In this document: positions 1 through 6,725 of the stretch, in pieces
Layout of the letters: each line of letters opens with the position of its first letter
How positions within the stretch are numbered: position 1 is the stretch's first letter
NCBI RefSeq assembly: GCF_007856155.1
Contig: NZ_CP042266.1
Location: 5,332,001-5,396,000, forward strand
Source of the DNA: Streptomyces qinzhouensis
Lineage (GTDB): Bacteria; Actinomycetota; Actinomycetes; Streptomycetales; Streptomycetaceae
Reading direction: 5' to 3'
Length of the DNA stretch: 64,000 bases
Program-made: the position numbers and the translations under genes
Notes under the pieces: generated by a model
What the model saw: the letters and a program-made list of their open reading frames with translations, nothing else
Databases searched by the model: none
What the model was told of the DNA's origin: nothing

Positions 1-287
1 TCGCGCACAAGTACGCGGCGGTCGTGGCGACGGGCCGCAGCGACTTCCCGAACCAGATCAACAATGTGCTGGCGTTCCCCGGGATCTTCGCCGGAGCGCT
101 CCAGGTGCGGGCGTCCCGTATCACCGAGGGCATGAAGATCGCCGCGGCCCATGCGCTGGCGGACGTCGTGGGCGACGCGCTCGCGCCCGACTGTGTGATT
201 CCCTCGCCGTTCGACGAGCGGGTGGCACCCGCGGTGACGGCGGCGGTGGCCGCGGCGGCGCGGGCGGAGGGCGTGGCACGGGCGTAG
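1..287 (+). CDS. NAD(P)-dependent malic enzyme, C-terminal fragment
   Basis: This is the 3' end of a gene that begins before the window; reading frame 3 is open from the first base. The visible ~95 residues contain the malic-enzyme C-terminal signature [13 protein letters not shown] followed by FPGIFAGAL, which forms part of the NAD-binding half, and then a helix-rich tail ending in an Ala-rich stretch. Malic enzyme oxidatively decarboxylates malate to pyruvate in the cytoplasm, making NAD(P)H. Cofactor preference cannot be judged because the dinucleotide-binding loop lies outside. A weak CCCCTCC/GGAGG hairpin sits directly over the stop and may end the transcript. The family call is firm; the exact subtype is open. 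Confidence 0.9.
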   Translation, partial: AHKYAAVVATGRSDFPNQINNVLAFPGIFAGALQVRASRITEGMKIAAAHALADVVGDALAPDCVIPSPFDERVAPAVTAAVAAAARAEGVARA

Positions 288-384
288 CCCCTCCGGGGAG
301 GCGTGACGTTCAGGCCCCGGGCGCGGGTCCCTTGGCAGGGGGCCGCGCCGCGGGGCCGTTGGCGTCTGCGTGGGTGGTGCCGGT

Positions 385-470
385 GGTCGACCGCGGGCCG
401 TCGTGGGCTGGTCGCGCAGTTCCTCGCGCCCCTACGCCTGGCGGCGTGGGGGGACCCCCAGCGCCCCTCC
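385..470 (+). repeat. dispersed intergenic repeat, partial copy
   Basis: Contains GTCGCGCAGTTCCTCGCG followed by the hairpin CCCCTACGCC/GGCGTGGGG and GGGACCCCCAGCGCC. The same modules build the 128-bp arrays near 14.0 kb and 29.7 kb. Only one partial unit is present here. It is part of a 453-bp gene-free stretch that also holds the MITE-like element; I see no gene in that stretch. Confidence 0.75.
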
Positions 471-549
471 TCGTCAGTGCGGCGCACGGGGATTCCCCGG
501 CGAGGGGGGTGTCACACTCCGGGGTGGTTTCCTGTGGGGGAGGGGGAGC

Positions 550-730
550 CTAGGCCGTGTCGTCAAAATGGCGCCGTCCGCCCGGAGGGCGGGGCCTGCG
601 GCGTCCGGTGCGTGCAATCGCAAGGCGGAGGGTTTCCCTCGTACTGGACGTACTTGGGAAATCCCGACAACGCAGCGAGTGTGCGTGCCGGGCGTCGTGG
701 GCCAGGCGGGATTTTGACGACATGGCCTAG
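550..730. mobile_element. MITE-like element with ~20-bp terminal inverted repeats
   Basis: The left end reads CTAGGCCGTGTCGTCAAAAT and the right end, read on the other strand, CTAGGCCATGTCGTCAAAAT: 19 of 20 positions match. The element is 181 bp long, has no coding capacity, and both ends are built around a CTAG, so a TA or CTAG target is likely. The interior includes an inverted GC block (CGTCCGCCC/GGGCGGGGC). Size and ends fit a non-autonomous miniature derivative of an IS; the IS5-type guess is inference. It lies just upstream of the dehydrogenase start, so it could supply or disturb that gene's promoter. Confidence 0.7.
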
Positions 731-740
731 GGTCGGGCGC

Positions 741-1703
741 ATGTTCGCCGCCTATGCCGCACGTATCGACCGCGACCATCCGCTCGACGGCCTCGTCCTC
801 GGGGAGCGGCCCGCGCCCGCCGCCCGGGACGGGTGGACCACCGTCACCGTCAAGGCCGCCTCCCTCAACCACCATGATCTGTGGACTCTGCGGGGCGTCG
901 GGCTGCCCGTGGACAAGCTGCCGATGATCCTCGGCTGTGACGCCGCCGGGATCGACCCCGAGGGCAACGAGGTCGTCCTGCACTCCGTCATCGGTCAGAG
1001 CGGCCACGGAGTCGGCCCCCGTGAGCCGCGGTCCCTGCTGACCGAGCACTACCAGGGCACCTTCGCCGAGCAGGTCACCGTACCCACCTGGAATGTGCTG
1101 CCCAAGCCGAAGGAGCTGAGCTTCGCGGAGGCCGCGTGTTTGCCGACGGCCTGGCTCACCGCGTACCGGATGCTCTTCACCAACGCGGGCGTACGGCCCG
1201 GTGACACCGTGCTCGTCCAGGGTGCCGGAGGCGGGGTCGCCACCGCCGCGATCGTCCTCGGGAAGGCCGCCGGACTGCGGATGTACGCCACCAGCCGCGA
1301 TGCCGCCAAACGCGCCCGGGCCGTCGAGCTGGGCGCGGAGGAGGCGTACGAGCCGGGGGCGCGGCTGCCGCGGCGGGTGGACGCCGTGATCGAGACGGTG
1401 GGCGCCGCGACCTGGTCCCACTCCGTCAAATGCCTGCGGCCCGGCGGGACTCTGGTGATTTCCGGGGCGACCAGCGGCGACCGGCCGGCCCATGCCGAGC
1501 TGACCCGGATCTTCTTCCTGGAGCTGAAGGTCGTGGGCTCCACGATGGGCTCCAAGGACGAACTGGAGGACCTGCTCTCCTTCTGTGCCGCCACCGGTGT
1601 CCGGCCGGTGATCGACGAGGTGCTGCCGCTCGACCGGGCCCGCGAGGGCTTCGAACGGATGGCGAGCGGCGACCTCTTCGGGAAGATCGTGCTCACTCCC
1701 TGA
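741..1703 (+). CDS. zinc-binding-type (quinone oxidoreductase-like) alcohol dehydrogenase
   Basis: A 320-residue medium-chain dehydrogenase/reductase. The N-terminal GroES-like half has ASLNHHDLWTLRG and PMILGCDAAG; the Rossmann half has GAGGGVATAA (about residues 155-164) for NAD(P)H. The structural-zinc Cys cluster is absent and the catalytic-zinc ligands are not clear, as in quinone oxidoreductase-like members, so a reductase acting on quinones or enones is more likely than a zinc alcohol dehydrogenase. The frame stays open far upstream through the MITE-like element, but ATG at 741 is chosen because it is where family homology starts (MFAAYAARIDRDHPLDGL) and it lies just outside the element. 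Substrate unknown. Confidence 0.85.
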   Translation: MFAAYAARIDRDHPLDGLVLGERPAPAARDGWTTVTVKAASLNHHDLWTLRGVGLPVDKLPMILGCDAAGIDPEGNEVVLHSVIGQSGHGVGPREPRSLLTEHYQGTFAEQVTVPTWNVLPKPKELSFAEAACLPTAWLTAYRMLFTNAGVRPGDTVLVQGAGGGVATAAIVLGKAAGLRMYATSRDAAKRARAVELGAEEAYEPGARLPRRVDAVIETVGAATWSHSVKCLRPGGTLVISGATSGDRPAHAELTRIFFLELKVVGSTMGSKDELEDLLSFCAATGVRPVIDEVLPLDRAREGFERMASGDLFGKIVLTP

Positions 1704-1723
1704 ACGGCGGAGCCCCGCCGGGC

Positions 1724-1766
1724 GTCAATAAGGGTTGACGCGACATGACTGTCAACCTAGATTGAC
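1724..1766 (+). promoter_or_regulatory. promoter with two tandem palindromic operators
   Basis: Two copies of GTCAA-N6-TTGAC occupy 1724-1739 and 1751-1766, 27 bp centre to centre. TTGACG (1735-1740) and TAGATT (1758-1763) are spaced 17 bp, a good housekeeping-type promoter. The -35 is embedded in the first palindrome and the -10 in the second, so a bound dimer at either would block polymerase. The predicted start lies about at the ATG at 1771, implying a leaderless mRNA; no Shine-Dalgarno sequence is present. The likely ligand is the small HTH protein encoded immediately downstream (inference). Confidence 0.7.
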
Positions 1767-1770
1767 AGCT

Positions 1771-1980
1771 ATGACTGAGGCAACCGATCTCGCCGAGCGC
1801 GCGGGCGACCACGACCCCCGGGTCGGGCTGCGGGCGGTCGTCGCGCTGCGGCGACTGCTCGAACAGCTCGAAGCCGTCCAGGTCCGCAGCGCCCGCCATC
1901 AGGGCTGGTCGTGGCAGGAGATCGCCGCGGAGCTCGGGGTCAGCCGACAGGCCGTGCACAAGAAACACGGGAGGCGATGA
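1771..1980 (+). CDS. small helix-turn-helix DNA-binding protein
   Basis: A 69-residue protein that is mostly one HTH unit: two preceding helices, then WSWQEIAAELGVSRQAVHKK (about residues 46-65), where the recognition helix carries SRQAVHKK. There is no ligand domain, so it is probably a dimeric autoregulator. An in-frame ATG at 1735 is rejected because it would place the start inside the operator and -35; ATG at 1771 fits the predicted transcription start and a leaderless message. Its stop overlaps the next gene's ATG (ATGA), so the two are translationally coupled. The doubled palindrome upstream is the obvious candidate target. Such HTH plus Clp-N pairs recur in streptomycetes, but function is not established. 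Confidence 0.8.
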   Translation: MTEATDLAERAGDHDPRVGLRAVVALRRLLEQLEAVQVRSARHQGWSWQEIAAELGVSRQAVHKKHGRR

Positions 1981-2591
1981 TGTTCGAACGGTTCACCGAT
2001 GATGCCCGGCGCGTGGTGACGCGGTCCTGTGCGCACTCCGAGCGCACGGGCGCGAGAACCGTCACCGAGGAGCATCTGCTGCTGGCACTCCTGGACCAGC
2101 GGGGCACCCGTACCGCCTTCGCGTTCGCCGCGCTCGGGGTCGCCGACCGGCGCGCCTCCGTCGAGGACGCGCTCCGCACCGCCCGGCGCCGGGGCGGGCT
2201 CTCGCCCGCCGACGCCCGGGCGCTGGCCGGGCTGGGGATCGATGTCGACGAGGTGGTCGCGAACGCCGAGGCCGCCCACGGCCGGGGCGCGCTCGACCCG
2301 GGGTCGCCCGGCCGGTTCCGGGCGGCCCGCCGCCGGTGGACCTCCCACCGCCCCTTCTCGCCCGCCGCCAAGGCGGCCCTGGAGAAGTCCCTGCGGATCG
2401 CCCTCGGCCGCGGCGACCGGTCGATCGGGGGCGAGCACGTCCTGCTGGCCCTGACGACCGGGCCGGGGGTGGTCGCGGAGGTCCTCGCCGACCACGGCGC
2501 GACCTACACCGCACTGGAACGGGTCATGTTCGGCCGACCCGTTGGCGATGGCGATGGCGATGGTACGGAGGGGGCCGGCGGCCCGGGCTGA
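1977..2591 (+). CDS. Clp N-terminal (double ClpN repeat) domain protein
   Basis: A 204-residue protein with two ClpN-type repeats. The first begins FERFTDDARRVV and contains EEHLLLALL; the second begins PFSPAAKAALEKSLRIAL and contains GGEHVLLALT. This domain in ClpA/ClpC/ClpB binds substrates or adaptors, but no AAA+ ATPase follows, so the protein may be an adaptor or competitor for Clp proteases, a sensor of misfolded protein, or a partner of the upstream HTH protein. It starts with two consecutive ATGs (1977 and 1980), the first overlapping the HTH stop. A run of GATGGC hexamers near the end encodes Gly-Asp repeats. It converges with the padR-like gene after only 13 bp. Confidence 0.85.
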   Translation: MMFERFTDDARRVVTRSCAHSERTGARTVTEEHLLLALLDQRGTRTAFAFAALGVADRRASVEDALRTARRRGGLSPADARALAGLGIDVDEVVANAEAAHGRGALDPGSPGRFRAARRRWTSHRPFSPAAKAALEKSLRIALGRGDRSIGGEHVLLALTTGPGVVAEVLADHGATYTALERVMFGRPVGDGDGDGTEGAGGPG

Positions 2592-2604
2592 CCCCGGCCA
2601 CGGC

Positions 2605-3666
2605 CTACTTCCGCGGCGAGTCCGGGGGGCCGCCCCCGAGCAGGGCGGTCAGGCCCTCCGCCGTGGCCGACAGCCGACGGCGGGCCTCGCCGAGCTGGGA
2701 CTCCGTGATGCCGTGGTCGCGGGCCGCGTCGCGGACGGAGTCACGGAACCGGTCCAGCAGCCGGTCCAGGTCCCGGGCCGGATCCCCGGTCGGCGCCAGG
2801 TCCGCAGGCCATGTGGGGGGTGCCGGGGCCGCGGGCTTCGGTGCGGGTGAGGGTGTGCGGGGCTTCGCCGGACCGGCGGTACCGGGCCGGGCGGGGTCCG
2901 GCTCCGGGGTCCGGGCGGGTGCGGGCGGCGGTGCGGACGGGTGAGGTTTCGCCGGACCGGCGGCCGCGGGCGGCGGGGGCGGTGAAGGTGGCGCGGGAGG
3001 TGTGGGAGGTGCGGGGCGAGGGGGGCGGGTCAGACCGCCGAGCCGGGTCGACAGCTCCGTCGTCAGATCGGTCAGCCCCTCCCGGAGCCCGGTCGGCCAG
3101 TCGCCCCGTGCCACATGGTGCTCCACCTGGTCCTGGACCTGCCGGGCGATCCTGGCGACCTCCGACAGGGCCCGGTCCTGGGCCTCCCGGGCCTCATCAC
3201 GGGCCCGCCCGACCTGTTCCTGCCAGTCGTGGCCGCTCTCGTACCGCCATTCCTTCGAGGCGCCCGACGGCGGCGCGGACCGGGCCCGGGAGGCCGCCGC
3301 GCGGATCTCGCTGCGGAGCTTGCCCGCGGCGCCCCGGACGTCGTCCCGGATCTCCGCGGCCAGCTCCGAGACCGATTCGCGGATCTCCTGCTCCAGATCG
3401 GCCAGTTCGCCGCCGCGGCCGGCCAGTTCGGCCCGGCCCGCCTCGGTGATCGAGTACACCTTGCGGCCGCCCTCGGTGGCGTGGGTGACCAGCCCCTCGG
3501 CCTCCAGCTTGGCCAGCCGGGGATAGACGGTGCCCGCCGAGGGCGCGTACAGCCCGTGGAACCTCTCCTCCAGCAGCCTGATCACCTCGTAGCCGTGGCG
3601 CGGCGCCTCGTCCAGGAGCTTGAGCAGATACAGGCGCAACCTGCCGTGCGCGAAGACGGGGGGCAT
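2605..3666 (-). CDS. PadR-family transcriptional regulator with long Pro-rich C-terminal extension
   Basis: A 353-residue protein. Residues 1-90 form the PadR winged helix: LRLYLLKLLDEAPRHGYEVI, YAPSAGTVYPRLAKLEAEGL, and a wing with GGRKVYSIT. Ordinary PadR proteins are about 110-200 residues. Here a charged helical region (about 90-215, possibly coiled coil), a Pro/Ala-rich linker (about 220-290) and a final helix-rich segment with RDLDRLLDRFRDSVRDAA are added. It lies 1 bp downstream of the DUF4097 gene (TGA-T-ATG), so the two are co-transcribed. The paired ATATATCG palindromes before the operon are the probable operator, implying autoregulation. The extension may bind a partner or sense the envelope; this is inference. 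Confidence 0.85.
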   Translation of the reverse strand: MPPVFAHGRLRLYLLKLLDEAPRHGYEVIRLLEERFHGLYAPSAGTVYPRLAKLEAEGLVTHATEGGRKVYSITEAGRAELAGRGGELADLEQEIRESVSELAAEIRDDVRGAAGKLRSEIRAAASRARSAPPSGASKEWRYESGHDWQEQVGRARDEAREAQDRALSEVARIARQVQDQVEHHVARGDWPTGLREGLTDLTTELSTRLGGLTRPPRPAPPTPPAPPSPPPPPAAAGPAKPHPSAPPPAPARTPEPDPARPGTAGPAKPRTPSPAPKPAAPAPPTWPADLAPTGDPARDLDRLLDRFRDSVRDAARDHGITESQLGEARRRLSATAEGLTALLGGGPPDSPRK

Positions 3667-3667
3667 A

Positions 3668-4555
3668 TCAGAGCACCTCTTCCTGGGCGGGGTCCGCGGT
3701 CCACGGGGCGTCGTCCCGGGGCGGGGTGCGCAGCAGGGCGATGGAACCGGACACGGTGCTCGCGCTGAGCGTGCCCGTACCGGTCCCGAGCGTCCCGGTG
3801 ATCTTCCTGGCTCCCCATGCGCCGCCGACCTTCAGATCGTCGAAGGCATTGGATACGGAGCCGCTCGCGGTCTCCGCGTTCACGCGGGCGTCCGTCCGGT
3901 CCGGCAGCCGGATCGCGACCGCCCCGGAGACGGTGCCGAGCCGCAGGTCGGTGGGCTCGGCCGGTTCTCCGGCCGGGTGGTCGTCGTCGCGGGGCGCGAG
4001 GTCGACCGTCATATCGCCGCTGACCGATTCGGCCCTGACCGAGGAGCCCGCACCCTCGATGACGGTGAGATCGCCGGAGACCGAGCTGAACCGCAGCTCG
4101 CCCACGACCGACTGGGCCTCCAGAACACCCGAGACCGTCTCCGTCCGGACCGGCCCGGAGAGCCGGACCAGGGTGGTGTCGCCGCTGACGCCGCGTACGG
4201 ACGTTGCCCCCGCGATCCCGGAGACCACCGTGTTCGCGCCGACCACGGTGACCTCCACGGACGCCTGCGCGGGCACGGCCAGCGAGACCACGGCCTCCCG
4301 GTGCCACTTCTTGCGGCCGAGCCACTTCAGCCGGCTCTCCCGGAGCAGGTCCGGATAGGCCACGGTCAGTCTGCCGTCGCTCTGGGTGACGACCAGTGGC
4401 GGGCCGTCGATCGACGAGACTTCCAGCCGCGCGGACGGCTCGTCCGTCCCCACGACGTTCACCGTGCCGTTCACGATCCTTACGTCGAGCGCGGTCACGG
4501 GGGCGTCGAAGCCGAGCCTGCGCGGCTCCGGCACCTCCCATGTCGACTCTGCCAT
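3668..4555 (-). CDS. DUF4097 family beta-strand repeat protein
   Basis: A 295-residue protein rich in short repeated beta strands of the DUF4097 type (VSGD, VSGAV, VSGDM, TVSGSI motifs spaced about 20 residues), suggesting a right-handed beta-helix or adhesin-like fold. No signal peptide or membrane segment is visible, so it is probably cytoplasmic. The start at 4555 (MAESTWEVPEPRR) is preceded by GGGAGG with good spacing; longer in-frame starts would run through the operator. It is the first gene of a two-gene operon with the PadR-type regulator, which suggests it is the regulated product or a partner of the regulator's unusual C-terminal tail. Molecular role unknown. Confidence 0.8.
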   Translation of the reverse strand: MAESTWEVPEPRRLGFDAPVTALDVRIVNGTVNVVGTDEPSARLEVSSIDGPPLVVTQSDGRLTVAYPDLLRESRLKWLGRKKWHREAVVSLAVPAQASVEVTVVGANTVVSGIAGATSVRGVSGDTTLVRLSGPVRTETVSGVLEAQSVVGELRFSSVSGDLTVIEGAGSSVRAESVSGDMTVDLAPRDDDHPAGEPAEPTDLRLGTVSGAVAIRLPDRTDARVNAETASGSVSNAFDDLKVGGAWGARKITGTLGTGTGTLSASTVSGSIALLRTPPRDDAPWTADPAQEEVL

Positions 4556-4593
4556 CTCGATGACCTCCCGGCTCGGCCCCACCGTCGGCAACG

Positions 4594-4647
4594 CAATATA
4601 TCGCGTCTCTGTGGTGGAGACGATATATCGCGAGTTTGGGTTGTCAA
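4594..4647 (-). promoter_or_regulatory. predicted promoter and double operator of the DUF4097-padR operon
   Basis: CAATATATCG at 4594-4603 and the perfect palindrome CGATATATCG at 4621-4630 lie 27 bp apart, with GTCTC/GAGAC arms facing each other between them. On the minus strand TTGACA (4642-4647) is followed about 14-16 bp later by TATATC/TATCGT inside the upstream palindrome, so the operator covers the -10. AT-rich palindromes like this in a 73% GC background are typical PadR targets. Binding by the co-transcribed PadR protein is inference. Confidence 0.65.
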
Positions 4648-4750
4648 TGCCGTCAAGGTCCGGGGATTTCCGCTCCCGGCCGCGCCTCCGCTCGCCCAAC
4701 TGCCGGTCAAAAACGGTCATAGCCGGTCAGGGTGGCCTAGCGTGAGAGAT

Positions 4751-5587
4751 ATGAACGCGACAGCCGTGGGCGCCCTCCTGCTGGTCCGGGCCGAGCCCTC
4801 CGCCGTACGCTCTCCCGCTCAGTTGCTGCGCGAGCCGCAATTGCTCGTTCCGGCCGGAGCGGACTGGAGCGCCCTGGTCCCGGAGGGGGCCGCCTGGCAG
4901 GACGGCGAACCCGTCGACCGGGTCGTCGCGGGCTGGGCCGTCGCCCTCGCCGTCGCGGTCGGCGTCGGCAGACCCGTACTCGCGCTGTGGTGGGACGCCG
5001 ACCGGGTCGGATTCACCCTGGCCTCCGGCTTCCGGCGCCCGGTCGGCTATGTCTGGCTCACCGACGGGACACCGGCGGGCGAGGACGAGGCGATGTCCAC
5101 CTTCGCCGCCCGTCTCGGGCTCGATCCGGTGATCGACGTTCAGGCGCTGGCCCCGCTGACCAGGGAGAACCGCGAGATCGACGGAGCCGACCGGCTGCGC
5201 GGACTGGTCGCCGTACTCTCCCGCGCCGGGCTGGAGCTGCCCCCGGGGCTCGCCCCGGGCCGGGCGCCGGCGGAGCTGTACGCCGTCGCCGAGGCGCTGG
5301 ACGCGCAGACCGTGGAGTGGGCGGGCTGGCGCGACGCGGTCCGCACCGAGTTGCACGCGGTGGAGGAGAGCTTCGACCACTGGCTGCGTGAGCCGCGGGA
5401 ACGGAAGGGGCTCAGGGCGCTCGGCGCGGCACAGCTCGCGGTGGGGATCCCGCTGGCCGTCTGGGGTCTGCGGCGCCGGTCCCTGACCGGTCCCGGCGGC
5501 GGTGGCTGGGCCGTCGCGGGGGCGGTACTGGCCGCGCAGGGCGCGCTGCTGCTGGCGTACGAGCGGAGACGGCTGCACGAGGAGTGA
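4751..5587 (+). CDS. hypothetical protein with two C-terminal membrane helices
   Basis: A 278-residue protein I do not recognise as a characterised family. Residues 1-215 look soluble and globular; the C-terminus has two hydrophobic segments separated by a basic loop (LGAAQLAVGIPLAVWGL, then RRRSL, then WAVAGAVLAAQGALLLAY) and ends in ERRRLHEE, so it is probably anchored with the N-terminal domain in the cytoplasm. The start at 4751 (MNATAVGALLLVRAEP) has GAGAG 5 nt upstream; the longer open frame to 3620 is an artefact of high GC. It diverges from the DUF4097-padR operon. Confidence 0.7.
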   Translation: MNATAVGALLLVRAEPSAVRSPAQLLREPQLLVPAGADWSALVPEGAAWQDGEPVDRVVAGWAVALAVAVGVGRPVLALWWDADRVGFTLASGFRRPVGYVWLTDGTPAGEDEAMSTFAARLGLDPVIDVQALAPLTRENREIDGADRLRGLVAVLSRAGLELPPGLAPGRAPAELYAVAEALDAQTVEWAGWRDAVRTELHAVEESFDHWLREPRERKGLRALGAAQLAVGIPLAVWGLRRRSLTGPGGGGWAVAGAVLAAQGALLLAYERRRLHEE

Positions 5588-5621
5588 CACGGGCCGGGCG
5601 CGGACCGGGGCGGGTGCGGAA

Positions 5622-5646
5622 TCCGGGCACCCGCCGGGTGCCCGGA
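5622..5646. terminator. bidirectional hairpin between convergent genes
   Basis: TCCGGGCACCC, a 3-nt loop, then GGGTGCCCGGA: a perfect 11-bp stem midway between the membrane-protein gene and the convergent small DUF6104 gene. There is no clear U-tract, as is usual in streptomycetes. Confidence 0.6.
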
Positions 5647-5705
5647 AAGGGGCCCCGGCGGGTCCGGTGGGGGCGCGGGGGCGTCAGGCGCTCCCGCGCC
5701 GTATC

Positions 5706-5888
5706 TCAGTCCTCGTCGTCCTCGTCGTCGAGCCGCGCCAGCCAGGTCGCGAGCCGCTCCACCGGCACCTCGAAGTCGGGGTTGAGATCGACGAAGGTCC
5801 GCAACTGCTCGGCGAGCCACTCGAAGGTGACCTCCTCCTCGCCACGCCGCTTCTCCAGCTCCTCGATGCCGCGATCGGTGAAGTACAA
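5706..5888 (-). CDS. small conserved DUF6104-type protein
   Basis: A 60-residue acidic protein (MYFTDRGIEELEKRRGEEE at the start, DDEDDED tail). The sequence is the compact helical type annotated as DUF6104 in streptomycetes. It contains EWLAEQLRTFVDLNPDFEVPVERLATWL, and no catalytic motif is visible. The reading frame has strong third-position GC bias and ends in an Asp/Glu run coded by GAC/GAG repeats. A reverse-strand reading of the same bases gives only low-complexity Ser/Arg, supporting this strand. Function unknown; its proximity to the protease-ATPase cassette starting 150 bp away may be incidental. Confidence 0.7.
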   Translation of the reverse strand: MYFTDRGIEELEKRRGEEEVTFEWLAEQLRTFVDLNPDFEVPVERLATWLARLDDEDDED

Positions 5889-6035
5889 GACATGCTCCCG
5901 GGACGGATGGGGGACTACCCCTTCAGGTTAAGGCCGCGCCCGCGCAACCGTGCGGGGTGCTCCGGTCGTCGCCATGCACACACCACCCAGGTAACGCGCC
6001 AACGGGACGGGGTGCCGTCCAGTTCGGGGGAGTCC

Positions 6036-6725
6036 ATGAACGGACGCGTCCAGCGGATCGAACTGCCCGGAGGAGCCGTGGTGCACGCCCGGCTCACCGC
6101 TCCGGGCGGGGGATACGGCGACGACGACGAGGACGTCGGCTTCGCCGACACCGCCTCGGCCAAGGTCGAGCAGCTCCAGCAGCTGATCACGGACGTCGGC
6201 GGTTCCGTACTGCGGGCCGCGGCGGCCGCCGGACCCGACGAGGCCAGTGTCACCTTCGGGGTGGAGCTGACGGCGAAGTCCGGGGCGGCGCTGGCCGTAC
6301 TGGCGTCCGGCGAGGCCAAGACGTCCATCCAGGTCACCCTCGTATGGCGGCTCAAGGACCGGTCCGGGCAGGCGGGGGAGGCGGCGCGGATACCGGCCGG
6401 GCCCGGGCCCGGCCCCGTACCACCGGTTCCGCCGCCGCCCGTTTCCGTACCGCCCGCTGCCGTGCCGCAGGCTCCCGTACCGCCGGTTCCGGCGCCGAGC
6501 GGCGCCGTACCGCCGAATCCCGCGGCGGCCGGATCCGCGCCGGTGGCGGTCCCGCCGCCGCCCGCCCATCCGCCCGCCCCGGTCCGGCCCCCGGCCGCGA
6601 CTCCGGCGCCGCCGGTGGCTGCCGCCCCGGACCCGGAAACCCCCGCGGCCCCCCGTCGCGGTGCGGCGGCGGAAAGAGGTACGGGCGGTGACGGCGCGGG
6701 CGGCAGCGGGACGGCACCGGCATGA
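6036..6725 (+). CDS. trypsin-co-occurring domain (trypco1 / CU044_2847-type) protein
   Basis: A 229-residue protein. Residues 1-107 match the CU044_2847-type domain: RIELPGGAVVHARL, then a helix FADTASAKVEQLQQLI, then ASVTFGVELTAKSGAALAV and IQVTLVWRL. Known family context is close association with trypsin-like proteases, hence the name trypsin-co-occurring domain. Residues 115-229 are a Pro/Ala/Val-rich disordered tail. The stop overlaps the protease gene's ATG (ATGA), so the two are translationally coupled and probably made in fixed ratio. ATG at 6036 is preferred because homology begins there; the open frame upstream is not coding. A role as inhibitor, activator or substrate adaptor for the protease is inference. 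Confidence 0.85.
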   Translation: MNGRVQRIELPGGAVVHARLTAPGGGYGDDDEDVGFADTASAKVEQLQQLITDVGGSVLRAAAAAGPDEASVTFGVELTAKSGAALAVLASGEAKTSIQVTLVWRLKDRSGQAGEAARIPAGPGPGPVPPVPPPPVSVPPAAVPQAPVPPVPAPSGAVPPNPAAAGSAPVAVPPPPAHPPAPVRPPAATPAPPVAAAPDPETPAAPRRGAAAERGTGGDGAGGSGTAPA

